Assembly (NCBI GenBank): GCA_963662525.1
Contig: OY759717.1
Span: 3,472,001-3,536,000, forward strand
From: CAZSDU01 sp963662525
GTDB taxonomy: Bacteria; Bacteroidota; Bacteroidia; Bacteroidales; FEN-979
Reading direction: 5' to 3'
Length of the DNA stretch: 64,000 nucleotides
Under the pieces are notes generated by a model. It was not told where the DNA came from. It saw only the letters and a list, made by a program, of their open reading frames with translations, and made no database searches. Shown here in pieces: positions 9,001 through 14,907 of the stretch (position 1 is its first letter; each line of letters opens with the position of its first letter). The translations under genes and the position numbers were made by a program.

Positions 9001-9090
9001 ATAAATGGCATACTCCTTTTCAAAAGCATCAATAAGCGTCTTTAGTTGCTCAAAACTTTCCTGCTTTGTTTTTGTTACTTTATATGCCAT
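6013..9090 (-). CDS. Type IIG restriction-modification enzyme (Eco57I-like)
   Basis: The 1025-aa protein starts with a PD-(D/E)xK nuclease region: 'NPDYTLR' and 'FIEAKKVS' around residues 90-105 supply the acidic and Lys residues. A helical linker leads to the methyltransferase core with SAM motif 'ADICCGSGTF' (about 395-405) and catalytic NPPY (about 558). The C-terminal third ('GASEFRGAYYSHGKQFIENLPI') is a TaqI/Eco57I-type specificity domain. It should cut a few bases away from its site and methylate one strand, with the adjacent methyltransferase covering the rest. Its start shares one base with the stop of the XRE gene, so the three genes form one operon. Confidence 0.88.
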   Translation of the reverse strand: MAYKVTKTKQESFEQLKTLIDAFEKEYAIYKTPRYSEAQLRVDFLNPLLKTFGWDVDNEETKSQFLRDVIQEESIDVEEEDSITKKNPDYTLRIQGIRKLFIEAKKVSIDINNNNRPAFQIRRYGWNANLDISVLTNFEELLIYDCRHKPNAEDHANVARYQSFHYTHFITNFDALYQLLSFHSVSSGIIDEYFEVTKKETTPFDDYFLKQIESWRQSLANDIIANNKGFNNEDINFLIQRLLNRIVFLRICEDREIEKFETLKHIASYDELKQVFIKSDKKYNSGLFDFIEDIFSLKIKLNSGILIDIFNQLYYPQSPYNFSVVDPNILSQIYERYLGSKISIVNETQISIVEEPEVAASSGVVPTPNLIVQNIVKETLAPLFEGKTLEQIQHLKLADICCGSGTFLISVYDYLFEKITLLFVASGVNDAELIYRLFDGSYQLTLKAKHQILVSNIFGVDINPYAVEVSKFSLLLKLLEGENSGSITNYLDRYKQRVLPSLDENIKCGNSLVDDSYFQFQPEAIDNDELLFKLKPFNWKEEFKFLEQNNGFDAIVGNPPYVRIQNIMKFSAEEIKFFQSNISGYTVAGTETFDKYYLFIQKAISLLNENGVLGYIVPHKFFIIKGGKSLRTFITDQSSIFKIIHFGVTQVFPNRSTYTAILILDKKKREQFFFKRINRIAIELSAGSIEFDTYSSSSFTGQPWIFLSKASQTIFDKIISANTIRLHSIAEIAVGLQTSADKIYIFQPSSETETTYRFNHRNTEYEVEKAICKPCLYDYSFSLFDTVRPNAQIIFPYTILSDKADVYSEAFFHEKFPLAWVYLNNFKAELSKRSINGSKAPKWYQYGRSQSLARFHNTKKLIWTVLSTKPGYVFDENNLQFTGGGNGPYYSLFSNSNYSLHYILGILAHPLFEAMVKSGASEFRGAYYSHGKQFIENLPIRQIDFTKPAEKKLHDEIVKTVKKLIDTKATYNGIYITSKKKVMQHKMDLLFKSLISQINFLYGISQEEMNYVLNDEVLTNELLED

Positions 9091-9410
9091 TAGTAATTAC
9101 AGTTTGATTTTCTGAAATACTTAATTTTTTCTTCGGCTACTTTCAAAGCATCAATTCCGAGTTCCTCATCTTGCAATTCAAACACAATTTTGTCACTAAG
9201 AAATAGTACAAGTAGTTCATTCTTATCATACTTGTAAGTGTTTGCTAGCTTCAAAACTACATCTTTGGTTAATTTTCTTTCACCTCGTTCCATTTTGCTC
9301 AAAATAGCAACATCAATATCAAGCAATGCAGCCACCTTACGAAGTGGCAGTTTGTTTTGCTCTCTAAGATGTCGTAACTTTTCTCCTACAGTGGCTATGG
9401 TTGTTGACAT
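9090..9410 (-). CDS. XRE-family regulator, probable restriction controller (C) protein
   Basis: This 106-aa protein has a Cro/XRE helix-turn-helix over residues 10-65 ('KLPLRKVAALLDIDVAILSKMERGERKLT'). It is the first gene of the restriction operon and overlaps the RM gene by one base. Small XRE proteins in this place usually act as controller proteins that delay nuclease expression until methylation is established. Inverted and direct TGACA half-sites lie just upstream of and into its start codon, as expected for autoregulation. A 40-residue tail after the HTH domain is longer than in typical 80-aa controllers and is of unknown role. Confidence 0.8.
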   Translation of the reverse strand: MSTTIATVGEKLRHLREQNKLPLRKVAALLDIDVAILSKMERGERKLTKDVVLKLANTYKYDKNELLVLFLSDKIVFELQDEELGIDALKVAEEKIKYFRKSNCNY

Positions 9411-9440
9411 TATATCTATTGACAGAAAGTGTCAAAAATA
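9405..9440 (-). promoter_or_regulatory. Putative controller operator and -7 element of the RM operon
   Basis: TGACA (9420-9424), five bases and TGTCA (9430-9434) make a perfect palindrome, and another TGACA lies at 9405-9409. The palindrome overlaps TATTTTTG read on the minus strand (9433-9440), which matches the Bacteroidota -7 consensus. A protein bound here would block transcription start. No clear -33 TTG was found. Confidence 0.5.
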
Positions 9441-9597
9441 TCAATTATTTCCCATTAGATTCTACGATATTCTGAAAACTTTTCAACAATCGCATAAGAG
9501 TTGTTAAAATTTACGTTTGATATTGTATATTAAATACATATAGCATTCCGTTCATCTTCATTTTGATTAAAATACCAACATAATTTTAAAAAAAATG

Positions 9598-9623
9598 TGT
9601 AAAAGCCCCGGTTTCCCGGGGCC
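9598..9623 (-). terminator. Intrinsic terminator of radC
   Basis: GCCCCGG and CCGGGGC form a perfect 7-bp G+C-rich stem with a four-base loop. It starts 8 bp past the radC stop, and T-rich sequence follows on the minus strand. Confidence 0.8.
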
Positions 9624-9629
9624 AAAACG

Positions 9630-10370
9630 CTACACGGCACCCTCATCGGCAAATGAATAAAACCGGTTATCCCCGATGATAATGTGATCCAGTACCGCAA
9701 TATCAAGCAACGTGCCGCTGTCTTTGATCTTCTTGGTGATCTTGATATCGGCTTCGCTGGGTGTTACAGTCCCCGAGGGGTGGTTGTGTCCGAGAATTAT
9801 AGAGGTGGCATGTTGCTCAAGACAAATCTGGAAGATCTTTTTTGGATCCACGACAGTCCCGGAAATACCACCTTCGGAAATCTTAACTTTCCTGATGACC
9901 CGGTTTGCCCGGTTCAGCAATAAGAGCCAAAACTCTTCATAGGTAAGGTCGCCCATAAGGGAGTTGAATATATCAAAGGCATCCTGGCTTCGGGAAATCT
10001 TGTTCCGGACGATCACATCTGATTCATTCTTTCGGCGGGCCAGGGAAAACATGGCAGCGATCTTCAGCGCTGATTTTTTGCCAATGCCTTTGATCTTCTG
10101 CAGGTCGGAAATGCTGCACTTCCAGAATTCGGTGAGGTTGTTCCCGCAGGATGACAGCATGTATTTGGCAATGTCCAGGGAGTTGTCGCCGGAGATGCCG
10201 GTACCGATGATAATACTCAAGAGCTCGGCATCCGATAAACTGCTGGTGCCCTTCATCAGGAGTTTCTTTCCCGGGATGTCATCCTCTGCCCAGTAACGCA
10301 TGGGAATTCTGTTTTCGTAAGGTTCGCCGCTTTCCTGGGCAAGTTCCGGTTTTCTGTCTGACTTTTTCAT
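9630..10370 (-). CDS. radC: RadC-family JAB-domain protein
   Basis: This 246-aa protein has a helical N-terminal region with a helix-hairpin-helix-like 'LQKIKGIGKKSALKI' (about 88-102). The C-terminal JAB/MPN domain carries the metal motif HNHPSG with a downstream Asp ('LDHIIIGDNRFYSF'). RadC-type proteins are frequent in integrated elements and prophages; the old link to DNA repair is doubtful and the real activity is unclear. It is a single gene with its own terminator and lies behind leader repeat copy C, so it probably shares expression timing with the ardC-like gene. Confidence 0.88.
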   Translation of the reverse strand: MKKSDRKPELAQESGEPYENRIPMRYWAEDDIPGKKLLMKGTSSLSDAELLSIIIGTGISGDNSLDIAKYMLSSCGNNLTEFWKCSISDLQKIKGIGKKSALKIAAMFSLARRKNESDVIVRNKISRSQDAFDIFNSLMGDLTYEEFWLLLLNRANRVIRKVKISEGGISGTVVDPKKIFQICLEQHATSIILGHNHPSGTVTPSEADIKITKKIKDSGTLLDIAVLDHIIIGDNRFYSFADEGAV

Positions 10371-10435
10371 AGATAGAATAGTTTTAAGCAGCGCTTATGG
10401 CCGCGGTGAGTGAATGAAATTTGCGGTGGAGAAAT

Positions 10436-10650
10436 GCGGAGAGAAAATTTTAAGCAAACATTCAGGTCAGCATTGTTGTGCAACAAGAATCTGAATGAAC
10501 CTGGAAGGCGACAGTTCCCATAGGAGGTCGTGTTTAGCGAAACAATATTTTCACGAGCATAACTTTGTGAATTTCGATTTGCTGCCGCCGATGGTTTTGC
10601 AACTTTTACAAAAAGTCGCCCGAAAAGTACAATTGCAGTTATGTGAATGG
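10436..10650 (-). repeat. Structured leader repeat, copy C (upstream of radC)
   Basis: It contains TTCAG/CTGAA (10461-10465 with 10491-10495) around TTGTTG/CAACAA (10473-10478 with 10481-10486), the AAGGCGAC/GTCGTGTT stem (10505-10512 with 10527-10534), TAACTTTG (10560-10567), and a short ACTTTT/AAAAGT hairpin near 10608. It is most similar to copy A; the two share AAAATTTTAAGCAA on the gene-proximal side. Confidence 0.65.
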
Positions 10651-10692
10651 ATTGCCGGAGTGCCTGTTCTGATATCACGGGGAGGTACGACC

Positions 10693-10736
10693 ATAAAAAA
10701 AGAGCAGACAGTTACATTTTGTAACCATCTGCTCTG
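10693..10736 (-). terminator. Intrinsic terminator of the 56-aa gene
   Basis: GAGCAGA..GTTAC pairs with GTAAC..TCTGCTC around an ATTTT-type loop, giving a long stem with a small internal mismatch. On the minus strand it is followed by a T-run, and it begins a few bases after the stop at 10740. Confidence 0.8.
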
Positions 10737-10739
10737 TGA

Positions 10740-10910
10740 TTAATTTTTTCCAGAGAATTGCTTCTGAAATTCTTTAAATTCCCAGTCGTAGAGGGCCGAC
10801 TGTTCTTCGGTCATCTCTTCTGAAAAGCCTGGGTAGTAAATGTTTTCAATGTGTTGGACAAACATTTCTTCGATGGATTGTCTCTGAGTTTCTTTTGCAA
10901 GTGCAGTCAT
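10740..10910 (-). CDS. 56-aa acidic protein of unknown function
   Basis: The frame encodes 56 residues from an ATG at 10910, starting MTALAKETQRQSIEEM and ending FQKQFSGKN. It is rich in Glu and Gln, has no Cys, and looks mostly helical ('EEMTEEQSALYDWEFKEFQ'). Three things support it as a real gene: an intrinsic terminator immediately after the stop, a copy of the structured leader about 65 bp upstream, and conserved-looking spacing between leader and ATG as in ardC. No family is recognised. Small acidic proteins in such early regions are sometimes DNA mimics or inhibitors, but nothing here proves that. Confidence 0.6.
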   Translation of the reverse strand: MTALAKETQRQSIEEMFVQHIENIYYPGFSEEMTEEQSALYDWEFKEFQKQFSGKN

Positions 10911-10974
10911 GGTAGTGAGTTTTAGATTGTGGATACTTGAAATTTTCTGACCGCGAAGCGTTAAACCGGATCGA

Positions 10975-11196
10975 TTGGATAATGTCCAGGGTGTTGGTCA
11001 GATTGACTGCCAATCTGAATACACTGAAAGCGACCGTTTCTTGTCGCCCTTGACAGTTCCAAGTTTACAGCGCCTTAACAGCTGGAAGACCTGTCGATGT
11101 AGGTAGCTTTATAAGGATTTCAAGTATTATATTGTGTGGGTGGGATTTTGCTCTTTCTTTTGCTTCTTTTCTTTGAGCGGACACAAGAAAAGAAGT
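10975..11196 (-). repeat. Structured leader repeat, copy D (upstream of the 56-aa gene)
   Basis: It contains TCAGATT/AATCTGA around GACTGCC (about 10998-11018), flanked by GTGT/ACAC, then GCGAC/GTCGC (11030-11034 with 11043-11047), and the strongest pyrimidine hairpin of the set, CTTCTTTTCTT/AAGAAAAGAAG (11163-11173 with 11185-11195). Unlike the other copies it lacks TAACTTTG. It is closest to copy B; both carry GACATTAT on the gene-proximal side of the minus strand. Confidence 0.6.
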
Positions 11197-11420
11197 CAAT
11201 TTTTGTCGTTTTGCAAAAATATTTTGTCAACCTGCTGATATTCAAAAATAAAGGGGTTTATTTCACACTTTTATTTTGCAAAATCTCCACGAAGTGCCCG
11301 CCACGCCCTATCGGGAAGTGCAATTGCACTAACGCAACGATAGGGATATGTGAATTGATTCTGAATATTTTAGGATTCAAAATGTAGCTTACTGTCAAAC
11401 GGTTTGCTCCCCTTGCCGAT
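11163..11420. repeat. Long imperfect direct repeat R1 in noncoding region
   Basis: R1 and R2 share, in the same order, the pyrimidine hairpin, CAAAAATATTTTGTCA (11214-11229), a 22-base block containing CGCCCTATCGG (11293-11314, two mismatches to R2), the palindrome GTGCAATTGCAC (11318-11329), ATGTGAATTGA-like sequence, and TGCTCCCCT. The two copies are about 552 bases apart. No gene is credible here. Confidence 0.6.
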
Positions 11421-11712
11421 GAATTTCTTTAAAAAAAATCACATGCAATTCTTAACTATCCTGAACGGCAAACAATTTTTAAAAGACAACTGCGGCAAAA
11501 ATCCCGGGTTACTGTTTCCATTTGGCTGGTTGGACCCATTTTTTTCCCGGAAATGAAAATTTGATAGGGATTTTGATAAAAAAAAGCTCCCCCAATCCGC
11601 CGTAAAAATAACTGCAATGCAAAGTCGGAAAAAGCCGGATTGCACCTCATAAGACTCAATGGCAACAAGGCTTTTCGCAGAAAAATACAAGGCAGGAAGA
11701 TGGTTTCTTTTG
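11421..11712. other. Gene-free spacer between R1 and R2
   Basis: These roughly 290 bases separate the two long repeats. Short frames exist but show no recognisable protein, no start context and no agreement with the neighbours. Nothing more specific can be supported; with the repeats it may form part of an origin of replication or transfer. Confidence 0.4.
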
Positions 11713-11960
11713 CTTCATTTCTTGCCATCCGCACAAAGAAAAGAAGTCCGGCGAAATAGCTTTTATCAAAAATATTTTGTCATCTAATTGATTATGATAA
11801 TTTTAAGGGTAAAAAAAACCATTAAAATTATCAAATCCTCACAGAGTGCACGCCCCGCCCTATCGGAAAATGCAATTGCACTTTTTCGTTTTTTTAGGAT
11901 TATATGAATTGACTTTGTTTGTATAAGTTCAGGTAATCAGTTAGTTAATGAATGTGCTCC
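11713..11960. repeat. Long imperfect direct repeat R2 in noncoding region
   Basis: This is the second copy of R1. It has the hairpin at 11713-11746, CAAAAATATTTTGTCA at 11767-11782, the CGCCCTATCGG block at 11845-11866, TGCAATTGCAC at 11871-11881, and ATATGAATTGA downstream. It lies about 150 bases from the end of the primase-like gene. The palindrome GTGCAATTGCAC recurs inside that gene at 12568-12579. Confidence 0.6.
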
Positions 11961-12106
11961 CCTACAAACCAATGGCATTCCAATAAAAATAGGGGAGGCC
12001 TTGGATCATTAACCCGGAATCAGGATGATCCCCTATCATTGATTATTGGCATCTACTAAATTCGTATGAAAAAAATGAAGGGAATGGTAGGGAACCTGGA
12101 ACGAGT

Positions 12107-12970
12107 TTATCGGACTCCGCTGTTCATCAAAAAATCATTGAAGTCTTTATGAGTTGGATAAAGGACCGGCGCCCAATCTTTGACTTGCATATCGCTGTTA
12201 ACAATCTTTTGAGTTGCCGCTATCCCAGCCGGATCATTATCCAGGAACAGGTTTACTTCCCTGGCCTGTTCCAATTCAGAATCGATCCGGGGTAAAAATG
12301 ATAATGAATTTAACACAATCGTTTGGTACCTGGGGATCTTATTAAAATAGGTGCAGCAGGATAAAAAATCCATGAATCCCTCAAACACATTTAAAATGGA
12401 ATTATCGGCGCCAGGGATGGTAGTGAAGTATTTTGGACTCGAACCTGTTTTAAAGAAAGCGTTTCTCAATTCATAACCGTCTTTATCGTTTTTAAATGCC
12501 AGGGCGAAGTACTTCCTATCGTGGACGGTATAAAAGGCTTCTTTCAGAAACAGTTGGGCAAATGGAAGTGCAATTGCACGTGATTTCAGATATTGAATCA
12601 ACACCGGATTGTTCAACGGTTGTATACGATCAATCTTAATTTTGCCCGATTCATCAGTAGGGCAGGACTGAATATAATTTACAGGGGAGAAGGAATTTCC
12701 ACCAATAAGATCAATGGTTTCCCTGAAGCTTGTATGGTGCAATTTCATAACCAGGTCTATTAAATTGCCTCCTTCACCACTCCCGAAATCGTACCAGACA
12801 TTTCTGGATAGATGAACTTTAAAGCTGGGAGTCTTCTCCTGGCGCATAGGACTGATGAACCATGCATTTCCATACTGGATTTTGATGGGCTTGTGTCCGT
12901 TCTTTTTCAGGTAGTCCATTAAATGAGTTTTCCTCGCCTCTGAGATATTCACTGAGATATTATTTTTCAC
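12107..12970 (-). CDS. Primase-like Toprim protein with degenerate CHC2 domain
   Basis: This 287-aa protein has the DnaG/CHC2 layout at its N-terminus ('RQEKTPSFKVHLSRNVWYDFGSGEGGNLIDLV', about 43-75), but the zinc-binding Cys and His positions are replaced: the Cys-x2-His region reads 'ISPMR' and the Cys-x2-Cys region reads 'DFGSG'. A Toprim domain follows with 'VFEGFMDF' (about 198) and 'LFLDNDPAG' (about 245), which carry the acidic metal ligands. It is probably the element's primase or a primase remnant. It lies downstream of the VapE-type helicase on the same strand, separated by an iteron cluster. Confidence 0.8.
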   Translation of the reverse strand: MKNNISVNISEARKTHLMDYLKKNGHKPIKIQYGNAWFISPMRQEKTPSFKVHLSRNVWYDFGSGEGGNLIDLVMKLHHTSFRETIDLIGGNSFSPVNYIQSCPTDESGKIKIDRIQPLNNPVLIQYLKSRAIALPFAQLFLKEAFYTVHDRKYFALAFKNDKDGYELRNAFFKTGSSPKYFTTIPGADNSILNVFEGFMDFLSCCTYFNKIPRYQTIVLNSLSFLPRIDSELEQAREVNLFLDNDPAGIAATQKIVNSDMQVKDWAPVLYPTHKDFNDFLMNSGVR

Positions 12971-13041
12971 TATATTCGACTGTTATTCTGATGATTAAAA
13001 AAAATAGAACATTTTTATCTTATTGAAGTAGTTGGCAACTA

Positions 13042-13176
13042 CACTTACTATCTTACTACATCCATTAACACATGAAGCTGTGTAGTAGGTTGTAGTAGGA
13101 TTCAATGAAACACTTACTACAATGAAAACCCTTGATAATATTGATAAACAACATAATGTAGTAAGTGTAGTAAGTG
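13042..13176. repeat. Iteron cluster (TGTAGTAAG-type) between helicase and primase genes
   Basis: About seven copies of TGTAGTA(A/G)G or its complement CTTACTACA lie in 135 bases. They form two opposed double sites, CACTTACTA-TC-TTACTACA (13042-13060) and TGTAGTAAGTGTAGTAAGTG (13157-13176), with TGTAGTAGG twice at 13081-13099 and CACTTACTACA at 13111-13121. The rest of the gap is AT-rich. Such clusters next to helicase/primase genes are typical of replication origins or autoregulated operators. Confidence 0.65.
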
Positions 13177-13180
13177 AATA

Positions 13181-14368
13181 TTAAACATTTTGTTCCTTAA
13201 TAAAATAGCCATAAACCGGAAACGCGTTTCCCGGGACTCTTTTAGAACCCTTCGGAAAACCCAGCTGAACAAGCGCTTTTCCAACTTTTTCAACACTTCT
13301 CAACTCCGCTCTGCGGTCTGACATGGAGTACAGATAATCCCTTATTTCACTGGCAGTTCTGAAGGCATCATTGTCGAAATCGGTTCCGGGAGTCAGATAT
13401 TTTTGGATGTATTCGTACTCTACGCTATTTTGCTGGAACTGCTGATTCCTGGTTTCATTCTCCCTTATTTCTTCTCGTGTCAGCTGAAATTTGAAACCAC
13501 TCTTGTAAAGGGAGTATGCCTGGCTCCAAACCAGGTCTATCGGGATATCATAATAGGCAAAGTTGATTTTCTCAATCTCAAAACACAGCCACCTTACGCT
13601 CCCCGTAGTATCGGTGAGGAATGTATCTTCATTCGTTGATCCGACAAATGAAGCCCTGCGGGGATCGGTTTGCGCTTTCCGTGCAAAAGGATGACGAACC
13701 CTTACACTGTCTTTGGAAAAAAGGCTTTTCAGCTGATTAAGCTCGAATTTAGTACGGGAACTTAGTTCATCCAGGTTGATAATGATGTTTTCACACAGGC
13801 TGATCAACCCGTCTTTGTCTCCTGGAAGTGACTCCGTATAATAATTGTGGAGAGCCGGTGGACAAAAGTACCGGCAGTAGGTGCTTTTACCGGTATGCTG
13901 TACGTGTCCCACCAGGATAAAGGCATGTTTATTAAATGACCGGTCATCGATGGCACAGGAGATCATGCGCACAAACATCTTTTTTAAATGGTGGTCAAAT
14001 TGCTCCTGATCAATAGCTTTCACATGTTTGGCCAGTGCATCGATATAGTCCCTGTCACCGGGATTCCAGGCAGGCAGCCCTGCCAGGTAATGTTTAAATG
14101 GATTGTAAGTCTCAACAAACTCCGAATTGAGCAACGCGCAAAGGTTTCCAAACGAAATCCGGTAACCATTTGTCAGTAGTTGGATGAAGAGATTGTTCTC
14201 ATTGAGCACTTTATAATCCGGTTCCCCCTTTTTACGTCCTTCGACAACGCCGGTGATTTCGTTAAACCGAAGGTCATACCAGTCCTTAAGCGCTTCCTGA
14301 ACCTCTACAATCGCCAGAGGTTTTCTATTTTCGGAAGTCGTTTCTTCCGTGTTCTTTTGTTTTTTCAT
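13181..14368 (-). CDS. VapE/VirE-family superfamily-3-like helicase
   Basis: This 395-aa protein contains Walker A 'VGHVQHTGKSTYC' (about residues 152-166) and Walker B-like 'IIINLDELSS' (about 203-212). 'RRASFVGSTNEDTFLTDTTGSVRWLCFE' (about 256-283) is a VapE/VirE-family hallmark region. These ATPases act as replicative helicases in phage satellites and Bacteroidota integrative elements. The ATG at 14368 is preferred to a TTG at 14392. The C-terminal 60 residues ('RTASEIRDYL...VGKALVQLGFPKGSKRV') resemble a winged-helix DNA-binding tail. With the primase and the iterons it makes a compact replication module. Confidence 0.85.
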   Translation of the reverse strand: MKKQKNTEETTSENRKPLAIVEVQEALKDWYDLRFNEITGVVEGRKKGEPDYKVLNENNLFIQLLTNGYRISFGNLCALLNSEFVETYNPFKHYLAGLPAWNPGDRDYIDALAKHVKAIDQEQFDHHLKKMFVRMISCAIDDRSFNKHAFILVGHVQHTGKSTYCRYFCPPALHNYYTESLPGDKDGLISLCENIIINLDELSSRTKFELNQLKSLFSKDSVRVRHPFARKAQTDPRRASFVGSTNEDTFLTDTTGSVRWLCFEIEKINFAYYDIPIDLVWSQAYSLYKSGFKFQLTREEIRENETRNQQFQQNSVEYEYIQKYLTPGTDFDNDAFRTASEIRDYLYSMSDRRAELRSVEKVGKALVQLGFPKGSKRVPGNAFPVYGYFIKEQNV

Positions 14369-14460
14369 CCGAGAGGTTATTTGCCCGGGCAATCAACACT
14401 GGTTGATATACCTGGCACATGAATATATTCTGTGAATTGAAAACGTCTAGGGATGTTTGG

Positions 14461-14832
14461 TTAAAAGGATCTCCGATTCTTTTTTACAGAAATATAGGCG
14501 TCAGCAACGGCCTCAATCTCGGAATTGGTCTTTTTTCTGCCGGATTTGATCCATCCGGTGAGCTCCTGGTGGGAAAAATACAAGCGGTTGCCTCGTTTAC
14601 AAACGGGAACTTCTTTCCGTTGTACCAAACCATAAACGGTAGGGACCGACAAATGGAGGATTGCAGCAGCCTGCTTGATTGTTAATAATTGGTCGGCTTC
14701 GGGTAGGGGAGAGTTACTTTTTGAAAGTAACAGCTGTTCAATGATTACCAGTTTATCAAATAACTGGCTTACAGCTTCGGGTAATTTTTCAAATGTCATT
14801 TCCATTGCGTACATGTTTAATTTGTGAAACAT
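14461..14832 (-). CDS. Excisionase-like HTH (MerR/HTH_17) protein
   Basis: This 123-aa protein has a HTH_17 domain at about residues 47-97 ('LLTIKQAAAILHLSVPTVYGLVQRKEVPVCKRGNRLYF'), preceded by a short helical region and followed by a basic tail. In Bacteroidota elements such proteins serve as excision or recombination-directionality factors, or as regulators. An inverted repeat CATGTTT/AAACATG (14812-14818 with 14827-14833) overlaps the listed start, so translation may really begin at the ATG at 14805, leaving the repeat as an operator. It precedes the helicase gene on the same strand. Confidence 0.75.
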   Translation of the reverse strand: MFHKLNMYAMEMTFEKLPEAVSQLFDKLVIIEQLLLSKSNSPLPEADQLLTIKQAAAILHLSVPTVYGLVQRKEVPVCKRGNRLYFSHQELTGWIKSGRKKTNSEIEAVADAYISVKKNRRSF

Positions 14833-14907
14833 GCAGCAATGTTACCGGGACGGTTAGCAGGGTTACAATATGGTTGGGAGCAACATGGTCAAAACCCGGT
14901 TAAGATT

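Noticed and set aside
9409..9439. TTGACA/TATAAT-like promoter at the start of the XRE gene
   Set aside because: The TATAAT word overlaps the start codon itself and the spacer is 15 bases, so it cannot serve this start. The TGACA words fit better as an operator.
1933..10567. TAACTTTG blocks in leader copies A, B and C as plus-strand promoters
   Set aside because: They match the Bacteroidota -7 word on the plus strand, but no TTG lies at the right distance and there is no plus-strand gene downstream. They are kept only as conserved blocks of the leader.
11136..11387. 83-codon plus-strand frame in the repeat region
   Set aside because: It is translated largely from the pyrimidine hairpin and R1 blocks, giving Leu/Phe-rich low-complexity protein. 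The sequence is better explained as noncoding repeat.
11439..11734. Two overlapping minus-strand frames of 83-92 codons between R1 and R2
   Set aside because: They have no family resemblance or start context, and their neighbours are noncoding repeats.
13042..13176. CRISPR array
   Set aside because: The repeat units are about 9 bases, mixed in orientation and irregularly spaced, unlike CRISPR repeats with constant spacers.
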